From: Pleurotus ostreatus/Saccharomyces cerevisiae fusant
Lineage: Eukaryota; Opisthokonta
Direction of reading: 5' to 3'
NCBI GenBank assembly: GCA_024196135.1
Contig: JAMQCK010000017.1
Coordinates: 1-64,000 of the forward strand
Length of the DNA stretch: 64,000 nt
The stretch's first letter is position 1, and each line of letters starts with the position of its first letter. Shown here one piece after another: positions 24,676 to 35,600 of the stretch. The translations under genes and the position numbers were made by a program. The notes under the pieces were generated by a model that made no database searches, had not been told where the DNA came from, and saw only the letters and a list, made by a program, of their open reading frames with translations.

Positions 24676-27174
24676 ATGCCTCCCCGCAGATCCTCGCGTA
24701 TCCGGGCTCAACGCAACAGCTCGAACAAAGCCCCGCTGCAGAAGCCAGCCGCTCCCAAGGCGAAGGCGAAGCGCTCGAAGCCGCGCGCGAAGCAGCCGAA
24801 GGTCGACGGCGCTTGCAACATCCCCAGGGCGTTTGCACCCCCTTTGCCTCCCGCACCGCTAGCGAGCGAACGTCCTTCCTCGCCTGCGCAAGCAGAAGCC
24901 ACGGCGCAGGCGTCGCGCAACGAGCCAAGCGGCCCGGCGCTTGTGGCTTCCGATCAGGCTCAACCCAGAGACCCGCCGTCCTCCTTCGAATCCCTTCCCC
25001 TCGATATATTCCTGGAGATCGCTCGCCAATGCGACCCAAGGTCCCTCTACCACCTGTCCAAGGTCAGCAAGACGTGCCGCCGGGTGCTGAGGCAGCCAAG
25101 CAACCGTGCGATTTGGAAGGAGGTCTTTGCCGCGCATGTCAATCCCCTTCCTCCTTGTCCAGAGGATATCATGACCGAGCTCCAACTGGCCGAGATCACG
25201 TACGGGACGGATTGCATGGTGCGCCCTTCACTCACCATCATGGATGCATGTGCTGAATGCAAGCGCGCAGGATTGCGATGGAAAGCACCATCGCCCTGAA
25301 CAAGTAGTACCAGAGTACCGCAAGGGATATCGGCTTTGGGCATTCTGCAAGCGCGTTTGCGGTCTCTGCCTTTTCGCGAAGTAAGCTACATACCTGATTT
25401 GTTTGCCGTTTTCTTCTCTGACGGAGGCTGCAGGCATAGCACCGGATCGGCCTTCGACAGTAACTGGAATGTGTGGATGGCAGGGGCCGACCCAATGATA
25501 GCTACCGTCAGCCCCAACGATATAAGTACGTTGTCAGACTGAGCGACCCCACGCAATCAACTAATAAAAACATTCAGACGAAAAGGATTATTGTCCCATC
25601 GGCGAACCGCAGCGCATACACGAGCTCATGCAGCGCGAATCGTCTCGCGGAGGAGATTTAACAGCGTTGAGCGTGTTGCTGCGCACTCATAGTGCACGCA
25701 AGTATGAGGTGAGCTCCCTCGAAATCGAGGTTCATGATATGCACGGGCCATACTTATCTTCCGCATATAGTTCGCCCAGCTGTGCCGCGAGTGGCAGGAG
25801 CGAGAAGACGCAAGGATCGAACTTCAACGCATAGACTTGTGCGTCCTGGTGCGCGTGTTGTATAGCGTATACTAATGTTTCGGCAGCATCAAATGCAAGT
25901 CACGCGAGATCTTTGACAAGCAAACGCGGATGGAAGCCGCTGAAGGGGCACGGTACCAGGGGCATCCCTGGTACGTGAAATACGTTGTCCGCCATGATCA
26001 AGAGATGACTGATGCAGGTATGCTTATTTTCTGTTCTTCGTTGTCATAATGTCTTACGCTGTCGTGCAAAGAATGGGCCACGATAGAAGCCGCACTCCGC
26101 AATAGTGTCCATGATGCTCGCTGCAGACTACTACAGGCGCAGACAAGGAAGCTTGAAGAGCTCTGGTTACTTCTTGAAGATTGCTGCCAGCGAGTATCCG
26201 AGCAGACAGGCATTGAGGTGCCGTTCATGGACATCATTTGCGGCGAAGTCCTCAAGGCCGCTGACACCTCTCCCGTGTTGTCCTTGAACCAGGAGGATGT
26301 CGACGCCAAACTACGAGACGTTCGCGCAAAACTCAACAAGAAGGGGGGTGATCCTCTTAGGGACTTCCGCTGTGCAGCTTCAGAGTTCCTGCCGGGTGCT
26401 CGCGCTCGCAACACGGACTGGGAGTCCCGCTGCACGGCGGTGGTATCCGTGCTCAATCGCGTCTGGCCGAAAGTAGCGAAGAAGCACGACGACGCCCTCG
26501 CCGAACTCGTTCCCGACAGCGGCCTCAAGCCCGCTGACGCCCTGGCCCTCGCGACGACGATCTTCATGTGCGACTGGTGCAAAGAGGTGTGCGCGTACCC
26601 GGACATCCTCGCGCACGCGTGCCTGCGCAAGGTGCGCCGCGCGCCGCCGGACAAAGAGTACGACTGGAAGTGGGGCGCCTCGCGCCTCGCGCTGGGCGAG
26701 AGGGTGGCGTCGGTGGCGGGCGACGTCTTCCTCCGCAGGCTGCGCATGACGCGCTGGAACTGCGAGGGGGTGCATGTCACCTTCGACCACAACGCGCGCC
26801 GCTGTGCGCGCGGGATCGTCGATGCGTGCGGCTTGGACCCCGAGTGCGCGACGGCGGAGGAGGTGTATGAGGCTGGTGGGCGTTTTCAGTGCGCTATGCC
26901 TCGCTGCCCGGTTCAGATGGCCAAGGAGGCCATGGATTGGCGGGAGATGGTGAGTTCAAGGCCGGCGTGGGAGAAGTACTCGACTGATGCACAGTTTTAG
27001 CTATACCATTGCATGGCTTGCCATGCTGATGAGGCGGTGATTCGCCCTACCTGGTGCAAGGTAGAAGAGAAGAAGTATGGAAGCGTAAAGGCCAGGGGCA
27101 AACGCGGCAGAGCGGAGCACGATGTAGGGGCGAGGGCGTCCCCGACGAAGAAGAGGAAAGTCGCGAAGAAGTAG
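24676..27174 (+). CDS. Large Agaricomycete F-box protein
   Basis: Eight exons: 24676-25218, 25271-25380, 25434-25525, 25578-25708, 25771-25838, 25887-26017, 26072-26949 and 27001-27174, 708 residues, all phases consistent. The N terminus is basic and Ala/Lys/Pro-rich (MPPRRSSRIRAQRNS). An F-box follows (FESLPLDIFLEIARQCDP, then LYHLSKVSKTCRRVLRQP) with the mushroom-specific continuation NRAIWKEVFAA. Next are Cys-containing segments (WAFCKRVCGLCLFAK; CDWCKEVCAYPDIL; CAMPRCPVQ; YHCMACH) that look metal-binding but match no named finger I know. The C terminus has an SV40-like nuclear signal, PTKKRKVAKK. Probably a nuclear SCF adaptor of a lineage-expanded family. The second splice junction is the least certain. 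Confidence 0.7.
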
Positions 27175-27430
27175 TTCGGCCTGCCGAGCGCGTATATTCC
27201 CCTAAATGTTGCTACATATGTCGTCGCCCTGCGCGTCGACGTCTGTATCACTTGTTTGTACTCTTGAATTCTGTCGCTTTCATTGAACGAATACCTGTCC
27301 GCCAGCCTGAGTACATGAGAAGCATTGAAGAATCTCGAACGCTCAGTAAGTACATCAGTAGCTGGACGGCCCTGGACCCAATAATGCGCGCAAACACGGG
27401 TAAACATCGTGGACTTTGTCTTCTGCCCTC

Positions 27431-28037
27431 ATGGCACCCACTCTTCGCATCAACGCTGTCGCGTACATTTCTCCACAAAATCAACCAATACTTATTCGCA
27501 CATTCAATGAGAAGAATGAAGAGGCCGTGAAATACCACTACATCGCGCATACCAGTTTGGATGTCATTGAGGAGCGCAGTATGTGGAAGATCCATCTGCT
27601 TACCAGTCGAAGTTGCTGACCTCCCTTGCAGTGGCTCCGGAGAACAAAAACACTGAATGCTATCTAGGGCTCCTATACGCGATGGAAGACGTTGCAGTTT
27701 ATGGCTACGTGACCCCTCTGAAAGTGAAGATCGTCGTCGCGTTCGCGTTGTCGGACTCGGTGGTACGCGATATTGAGGTCAACACAGTGCGTTGTCCTTG
27801 CGCCCTATCTCTTGACCTATGCTTATGAGAAGCACAAAGATCTTCAAAGCGCTGCACATGGCGTACTACCACGCCATCTCGAATCCCTTCTTGAAGCTCG
27901 ACAGCGCGACCGAGCCCTTGAGTGAGAAGTCGGTTTACCTTCTTGCTGGCAGCCCGCGATGGAAGAACTTCCGCCGACGCGTGGACGACGTGTGTCGCGC
28001 GGTCAGTAATCCGGCGCCGCCTGTGGCCATTGCATAG
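27431..28037 (+). CDS. TCA17: TRAPPC2L/Tca17-like TRAPP complex subunit
   Basis: Sedlin-fold subunit of the TRAPP tethering complex, acting in Golgi/endosome trafficking. Exons 27431-27578, 27632-27786 and 27840-28037 give 166 residues, near the family length. Matching blocks: AVAYISPQNQPILIRTF, KYHYIAHTSLDVIEER, ECYLGLLYAMEDVAVYGYV, TPLKVKIVVAFALSDSVVRD and ALHMAYYHAISNPF. These separate TRAPPC2L from the closely related TRAPPC2/Trs20. Convergent with RTP1. Confidence 0.85.
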
Positions 28038-28428
28038 CGCGCGTGTTATCGAGGCGACCATCCCTACGATTGAGGTGCACATCCCTGCGAATGGCGCGGA
28101 CGTCCCCATGCGAAGTGAACATCCATCCCTGTGAGCGTCCTACCCTCAAGCATAGTTCTCATCCCAAGCACGGTTCTCATCTCGTCGCAGTCCTGCTCAC
28201 ACTCCTACTGGGCTGCGATCAGACAGACGGCACCATCCCTGCGATGATGCCGGACGAACCAAGAGCGAGCATACCCTTCTTTTGACTCAGGCGTCTCGAG
28301 CCTCCCGCGCTTGAGACAGATACGGGGTAGACATGTGCGTGTGTGTAGTTATAATGGGTCTGCGCGCATCAATTGCTACTTGTCTACTCGTACTGCGACC
28401 TCCTCTACACTCCTCGTACCGTCGTGTA
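28038..28428. other. Convergent 3' intergenic with small imperfect repeats
   Basis: About 390 bp between two converging genes. It contains loosely repeated words such as CATCCCTG and GTTCTCATC (about 28060-28220). No gene or strong hairpin seen. Confidence 0.4.
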
Positions 28429-31400
28429 CTACAACCCCATCACCGCGCGCTCGAGCTCCCCGAGCTCCTCGACCGCCTCCCTAGCCATGACGCGGACAAT
28501 GTTATCCTGATCCGTGCTCGCGATGTACCCCAGCGTGATCCTCGCGCGCTTCAGCAAGTCGCTATTGAACATGGACTGTACTGAACTGGCGCTCATCAAT
28601 GAGGCGAGCGATGAGTCGTGTACGCTGAAGGACGAGTCGAAGGCGCGGTGCGTCGACGACGCGTACGCGTACTGTGGCGGTGCGTCGTAGACCCGCTGCG
28701 TGGACGCATACGCGTGCTGCGTCGCCGTGCGGATAAGGAGCGCTAGGAAGTGGAGCGCGGCGCGGCGCAGGGGCGGGAACTTCGAGTTGGTGGATGTCGG
28801 CTGGGAGTCCATGGATGGTGCTGGCCCGGGTTTCCCTTCGTCCTCGTGCTTCGTTTCGTCCCCAGCCTTCGTTCCGCCCCCAGCCTTCTTTGCACCCTCG
28901 GGCTCCTTTGCGTCCTCAACCTTTTCGTCGTCCGCGGCCGACTGTTTCTCCTTACTCGCCTTCGCTGGCGCCATATCATCCACCACAGCCTCCACCTGCA
29001 GCAGATCCAACAGCGCCGATGTCAAATCCGGCACGTATGGCAGCATCGCCAGCGCGTAGGTATGTACGCAGTCGCCGAGCAGGGACAGCGCGGACGTGCG
29101 CAGGGTCGTCGGGAGATGCGCTGACCGTACCATATTGAAGAGGACGGGAACGAGCATGTCCACTTGAAGACGCATGTAAGTCGAAAGTCGAACAAAATGA
29201 GTGTATAGCCAGATACGAACCATAAATCACCAGCGCCTCCCCGCACCGCTTGATGACAAGCCCCAGGGCTTCACCTACGCGGACGCGCACGTCCAAATCT
29301 TGCTGCGTCATCGTTGAGGTGCACAGGCCATCTAGACCACCGGAGTAGTCATTTAATAGCCCCCTCAGCACCTCCTTCCCGAACGAGTCGACCATCGCCG
29401 CGAGGCCCTGCAGCGCGTTGAGGTACAGATACGAATCGTCGTCCTGCACGCATTGCAGGAAGATAGAGAGGATGGCGGGCAGGAGGGCGCGGTCGATGTT
29501 GGGGGCGGTGGCGCGTCCGTCGACACTTGGGTTGAGTCCCACACCGTCATCCGCATCGCGAGGGCGTCTACCACTCTGCCGGGAGACGAGCTGCCGCAGA
29601 AGCAGGAGCCCATGAGCGCGGACGGGCATAATAGGGTCTTGAAGGAGCTTGAGGGCCTTCTGGTACGTCTCCTGCACGTCCTCGGTGTCGCCCTTCTTGT
29701 CTCCCTTCTTGGTGGGCGAGGTTCCCGAGGTCGACGCAAGACGCGCAGTCATGACCACTCTTGCTTCACGAGCGAGGGGACGGATGATGTCGCTGCCGGC
29801 CATGGACAGCGGCTCGAGGAGGACAAAGATGTCGTTGAGGATCGGATCCGTGCGCGCGGATATGTTCTCGTTGGCTAAACGCAGGTTTAGTGACGAAGAA
29901 TGAATGGAAAGCAATTGAACTTACCCTCCAAGATCGACAGCAGAAGGTTGACCGTGGTCTCCAGCATCTCCTCGTCTGGCGACACCGTATTTTCGTTCTC
30001 GTCTTCGTCGTCGCTGTCTGCAGCGTCCTCATCCTCACCATCCGCCGTTGGCACAATGCGTAGCGTCTCCAGACGCTTGTCTGTGACATCGGGCTTTTCG
30101 CTGGTTTTATTCTTGTCTGCGTCCAGGGATTCCAACGTGTGCTTGATGAAGGCCAAGATATGCGCCGGACGCTTGAGAAAGCCCGACGTCGCATCGCCAG
30201 ACAACTTCGTCTGCATCTGCAGCACGAGTTGTAGAAGCAACAGTGTTCTGCGATGTTATGAGATTGCGTAGAAAGAAGAAGAGAGAAACGCGGGACACGT
30301 TGATACTTACCTCGTCGGGTCCTGCTCGCTGCGCGTCTTGGAATGTCGGTATGCCTCCAGCAAGCGCACGAACAGCTCAGCCGCGATGTCATTGCGGTCG
30401 ATACTCTGCAGGAACTGGACGAAGTGGGCGGGATCGGGATAGAGATCGAGAATGTTCGCATTGATGTCGAGCTCCTCGAGCTCTTCTCTATTCTCCGGGG
30501 TGAGCATCGATAGCGAGGGAAGCTTGTTTGGCCTGCTTGAAAAGTCAGTAGTGAGAGTATACGCGTAACATTATGACGGACTTTTCAACCCGCTTGATGT
30601 TACCCTCCAGGTCTGCCTCCCAATGCCCGCCTTCACCGTCCACGATTCGCCAGAACGTATCGATGCCTTGCTCCGCAGAGACGATCCTGCCCCACGTTGA
30701 TAGCAAGCCACCCACTGACTCCTTGAGGGTGGGGTCAGATGTCTTCGTACGATCGAGATGGTACTTTAGTGAGTATAACGCAGGAGCGACGGGGGAAAGT
30801 AGCATGGTCATAAGCTCCGGCGAGGGGTCGGTGTTGCTGACCAGAGCGACGAGTCTATCCAGAGCGCACGAAGGGGTCGCTTCGGCGGGTGCATCATCAG
30901 ACGTGTTCTCCAGCAGGGGTCGATGGAGTATCGGCAGCAGGATGGACGAGGCGAGGGCAGCGTGCGGGTACGTGTCGTCGCTAGAGAGCATGCGCGAGAC
31001 GGCGAATGCACTGGCGCGGCGGTAGGATGGGGGAACATTGGCGGTCAGAAGGTCCAGTATGCGCGGGATGACGTTCGTGAAGTATTCCTGGTTAGGATGT
31101 TAGAGTGTACGAGTTCGAGTTTGTCAGAGGGGGCAATACCTCTGGCTTGATCCCTGCAGGGACGGCTATCAAAATCTTGGCGATGTGCTGAAGCTTGTCG
31201 AGAGATATCTCGTCTTCTGCCGATTTTTCCTCCCCAAATATGGCAGCGCAAAGACCGCGGACGCCATCTGGGCGCAACAGCTGCCTGCTCAGAAGGGTCG
31301 TGCAAGCCCTATGGACGTGTAGGGGCAGCGGTGACCACGAGAGGAGGCCACCAAGAGCCACGATAACCTGCGCAGACGGTAGTCTGACCACAAAGAGATT

Positions 31401-32071
31401 AAGTTGGTGAGCTGAGAAAAGCCCATGTAAACTTACATGTGGAGAAGGCGCATCACCAGAGGGCGTATGTTGTCCTGGACAGGTGTCGCCGGTGTAGCAA
31501 TAGAGCCAGGTAGCCAGCCTAGCGTGACGCATGGCTTCAGTAGATCAACGAGGTGTCGATGAATCAGCGTCGTCGTGATCGCCGTCTCTGCCACCTTGCC
31601 CTGCATTCCGCGAGGAAATACTAGAGAAAGAAGCTTGCTGGCCATCGTCGCCAACTGAGAATAGACGTTTGCCGCAGATGAAATGTCCTGGAATCCGCTA
31701 CGGCTCTTCGACGACTTGAGAGGCCAGAGAGGCATGACCTCCGCAAGTAAAGGCTCGGTGCCCCATTTGAAGACGATTGAGATGAGCGTGCGCAGGTGTC
31801 CTATGTCCCGAGTGCCAATTACGACCTCGTCGCTCGAAGAGCTATCCAGTATTCGCTGGACCTGTTCTATGACCCGAAGAGCGGAGGAGGCGGTTGTACG
31901 CTGTACCTCTTCGAGGCTGGACGCATCCGTTACAGTGCATTCATCAGTCAGCTTTTCGTAGCAGCGGTGTAGGCGACGCGTAAGCGTAGCCTTGAGGTCG
32001 ACCTTCTCGCTAGTTTGTGGATCGCTTTCCACTAGGCATCGTCCTGCCTCGAGAATATCTTGAAGAGACAT
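28429..32071 (-). CDS. RTP1: RTP1/TANGO6-like protein
   Basis: HEAT-like helical protein; yeast Rtp1 helps assemble and import RNA polymerase II, and metazoan TANGO6 is linked to secretion. Seven exons: 32071-31437, 31383-31140, 31087-30582, 30532-30311, 30247-29925, 29874-29221 and 29162-28429, giving 1105 residues with all phases consistent. The conserved C-terminal block is clear: LLQDPIMPVRAHGLLLLRQLV, then DDDSYLYLNALQGLAAMVDS, then VRVGEALGLVIKRCGEALVIY and ARITLGYIASTDQDN. The middle has an acidic run DEDAADSDDEDENEN, and the last exon a Lys/Glu-rich low-complexity insert. The start at 32071 is the first ATG in the frame. Confidence 0.8.
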
Positions 32072-32676
32072 TCTAATTGATTCCGCGAAAGTCACCCTTC
32101 GATTCGTGGCACTGTGCAAGGCAGGCTTACGGGTGCTATTCGAATACCAGGTCCTGTCTACCCCGCTGAGCACTCTTCAGTCACTGGAATTACCAGCGAT
32201 AGACCTGATGAGCATACAGTCACTGCAGCAGGTGTTGACTGTAGCGGTTCAAGTTACAAAATGTTCGCCAGAAAATACTGGATCACATCGTCACGGCCAC
32301 GTGAGGGGTTAGTCACGGTGTAATCACTCACCTAGCGGAAGACATTCGACGTCTATCACTTTTCAACCAAGTGAGGATAGCATTATCTAGCTTACAATGC
32401 AGTGTATGACAACGAGAGATGCAGTAGTGTGAATGCCAGAGACGTTATGTAAACCGTGACCGTAGAAGAGGAAGGAGAAAAGATGCATGCAGATGTGTGT
32501 GTAGAATCAGAGCGACGGAAAAAGGATGGGAAGGAGTCAGGCAGCGGTGAAGACGGTGATAAGGCCGAAGGCATGGGCTGCTGCCTCAAAAACATGAAGA
32601 ATATTCAATACATGAGGGAGAACAGAAGCAAGTGGATACATGAAGGACGTAACAGGGCGGATACGCACGCCCAAGG
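32072..32676. other. Intergenic between RTP1 start and RIM15 end
   Basis: About 600 bp on the promoter side of RTP1 and the 3' flank of RIM15 (both minus strand). No coding exon supported. Confidence 0.45.
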
Positions 32677-35600
32677 TCATGAAGAGGAAGTTCGGCCCGC
32701 CGTTACCTTGGTACCGTTCGGGCCGCCCTGTAACGTCGACGTTTTGAAGCCGATATGGCGCATAGCCGCTGCGAGAGGGATGAGCTGCGGTCGAAGGCGA
32801 CGAACGACGGACGTACACAGTAGGTCAGCCTTTTGTAAAGGCTTGGACAGGAACGCCGCAAAGGTGTCGTTCGCAGACGTGTCATCCGGCGCGTACGCGC
32901 TCACAGCAATAATGGGCGTGTTCGCATTCTTGCCGTTCGTGCTCTTGATGTACTTCGCCGCACTCTCTCCATCCACTGCGACAACGATTAGCCATGCATT
33001 CGTTCAACACTACTGAGTAACTCACAAACTGGCATATGCAGATCCATGAGGATCACGTCGAACTCTGGAAGAGATAAGTCAGCCACTGAGAGAGGGCTCG
33101 AGCGAGTAGACTTACTGATATCGCCCATGGCAACACCGACCGCCTCAGAACCGTCCGCAACGACCAAGCATCTACACCCGAGCCGGATGAGCAGCGTCTC
33201 GATGATCTTCGCCGTGATGGGATTGTCCTCGGCTAGCAGGCAGGTCACGACTCTGTCGTTTGGATCCGGCGCCCTCCGCAAGTCGATCGAATGCACCGAC
33301 GACGCAGGCGTGTTGGTCAGCTCATTCGCCGCAGAGCTCTGCCCCACCGAGGATGTGTAGGTCTCGGAGCCAGAGTTGTCGCCCGCGCTGGAGACGGAGG
33401 CAGTACGCAGTCGGCTGGGCATCGAGTTCCGCCGATGCTCGCCCTCGAGATGGTTGAGCTTGAATCGCTCCACCGCCCCAAGGTCAGAGGGCTTGCGCAC
33501 ATGCCCGGACGACGTGACACCAGCGGGTACGCTCGCCCTGGATGGCGACGACGCGATGGACGACGTTGAAGTCGCGGGCGACGGAGGATTCGTCGGGATG
33601 ACCGGGTTGGCCCCAGGCATCTTGGCGTCGGGGTTCGTGACTACGCTGGGTGGTTTCTTGAGGCGGTAAGACAGGCTGCGCTTACGGCCGTGGACAGCGG
33701 CGGCTGGCTCAGACAGCGCATGGTGCATAGGCGCCATCTGGTCGGTCTTGAGCTTGCGGATGACATCGTCGTTCGCCTGCTTCAACACCGGTAGGTTCTT
33801 GAAGCTGAAAGACCCGAAGTCGTCGCTTCCCGGCGAAGAGGCGGCCTCCCTGTGCGCAATGTTGATAGCGTGAGTCGAAGGCATTGACGTGGGCTCAAGC
33901 GCCGGGCTGTCAGTGACTGAGCCGGAGCCGGAGTTGCCGGCGATAGCGACAGGATCATCGTCGTGGAAGAGCTGAGGTATAGCGCCGCGAGGGTCGAAGT
34001 AGTCGGTCGATTCAGGGTCGGTCACTTGAGGAATGAACGCAGCCTCTGTGGTTGTGACCTTGTCCCATTCGATGCCATTGAACCATGGGTGGTTCTTGAC
34101 CTCGTCCGCGCCGTTCGCTCCCAGACGCTCAGCGGGGTTCAAGACCAGGAGCCGCTCCATGAAATCGCGCGCCTCCGGTGAGAAGTCGACCCAATCATCG
34201 TGCCACTCGACGTGTCCAGAAAGGATATTCTCGAACACCTTCTCAGGTGAATCGGCGTGGAAGGGCGGAATGCCATACAAGAACTCGTAAGTGATGACGC
34301 CAAGAGCCCACTGTGAGAGAGGGTCAATTAGATACTCATCGTACAGCAGAGATGCCACGTACCCAATCCACAGCAGCATCGTCGCCCCGAAGACCAAGAA
34401 TAGTCTCGGGTGCCAAGTAATCCGGCGTGCCGACGAAACGCTGCTCGCCGGGGCCCGGCGGGGTGCCGCCGTGCGATTGCGATGAGTGTGAGCGTAAGTC
34501 TGTCGTGAGCTCGGTGGCGAACGACTGCAGCGGGCTATCGTTGTTCGCCTGCTGCTTAGTATACCTCTGCCTAGGTATACCGATGACATCGCTGCCGCTG
34601 TCGCTGATATCGTCTGTAATCGGCAGATGAGGGGAGCTTCCAATGCGAGGTACCGACGGGGGACGCTGCGCGAAGTACGAACCTCCCGACGTCGTATCCG
34701 CATATATGAGAGGCGACGAGAGATACGCAGAGTCAATCGAGGGTGGACGCGAGCGAGAGCTATAGCGCGTGTTCGGACGGCCCTGCGCGCCCTCGCGTGT
34801 CTGACGGCCGAGCAAACCGATCCTGCTTAGACCGAAGTCGGTGAGTTTGAGATGCCCGTGCTGGTCGATGAGCAAGTTATCCGGCTTGAGGTCACTGGAA
34901 AATGATGTGAGCTACGACTGAACGAAGAACAGAAGCAGAACTGACCGATGTACCACGCCACGCTGATGCAAGTACTCAAGGCCCAAAACGACTTCTGCGA
35001 TATAGTTCTTCGTCCACTCTTCCGGCAGACAGCCCAAGGACTTGATCAGAGCCGCGCAGTCGCCACCGTTCAGATACTCCATGACCAGGTATAGGTTGTC
35101 GCGACTCTGGAACGTCCAGTACAGCTTGGCCACGAACGGCGACTCAGCCTGCTTCATCAGAATCATCCGCTCCGCCTTGACGTTCGTGATCTGGTTCTTC
35201 GCTATCATGTCTGCCTTCTTCAGGACCTTGATCGCGAAGTAGTCGCCAGTGACCTTCTTCTTAGCCAGGAAGACGGAGCCGAAGGCGCCCTTGCTGATGG
35301 GCTTGATGATGTCAAAGTCCTTGATGGACGTGGGGTTCGTGCGCGAGAGGGGTGGCGCGGACGGCTGACGGGGCGACAGAGGGCCGCCGCAGTTGAGAGC
35401 GTGTGCGGTCGAGTGACGACGATGTCCATGCTTCGTGCCCGAGCGCGAGACCGTGACTGACTCATCGCGAGGCTCGACCTGCGGGGACGCGGGCGGCGTG
35501 ACAACAACCTTCGGCTCCAGAAGGCTTGTCGTTGAACGGCGGGTCCGAATGGTGAGGTTACTCGGAGCGACGCCTTCATCGAGGTCGATGGGAGGAACGG

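Noticed and set aside
26380..26790. Minus-strand open frame inside the F-box gene
   Set aside because: It is a mirror of G/C-biased codons in the real exon on the plus strand. The same applies to many long frames opposite RIM15, OPY2 and RTP1.
28060..28220. Short repeated words between TRAPPC2L and RTP1, considered as a CRISPR-like or satellite array
   Set aside because: Spacing is irregular, the words are under 12 bp, and the host is a eukaryote.
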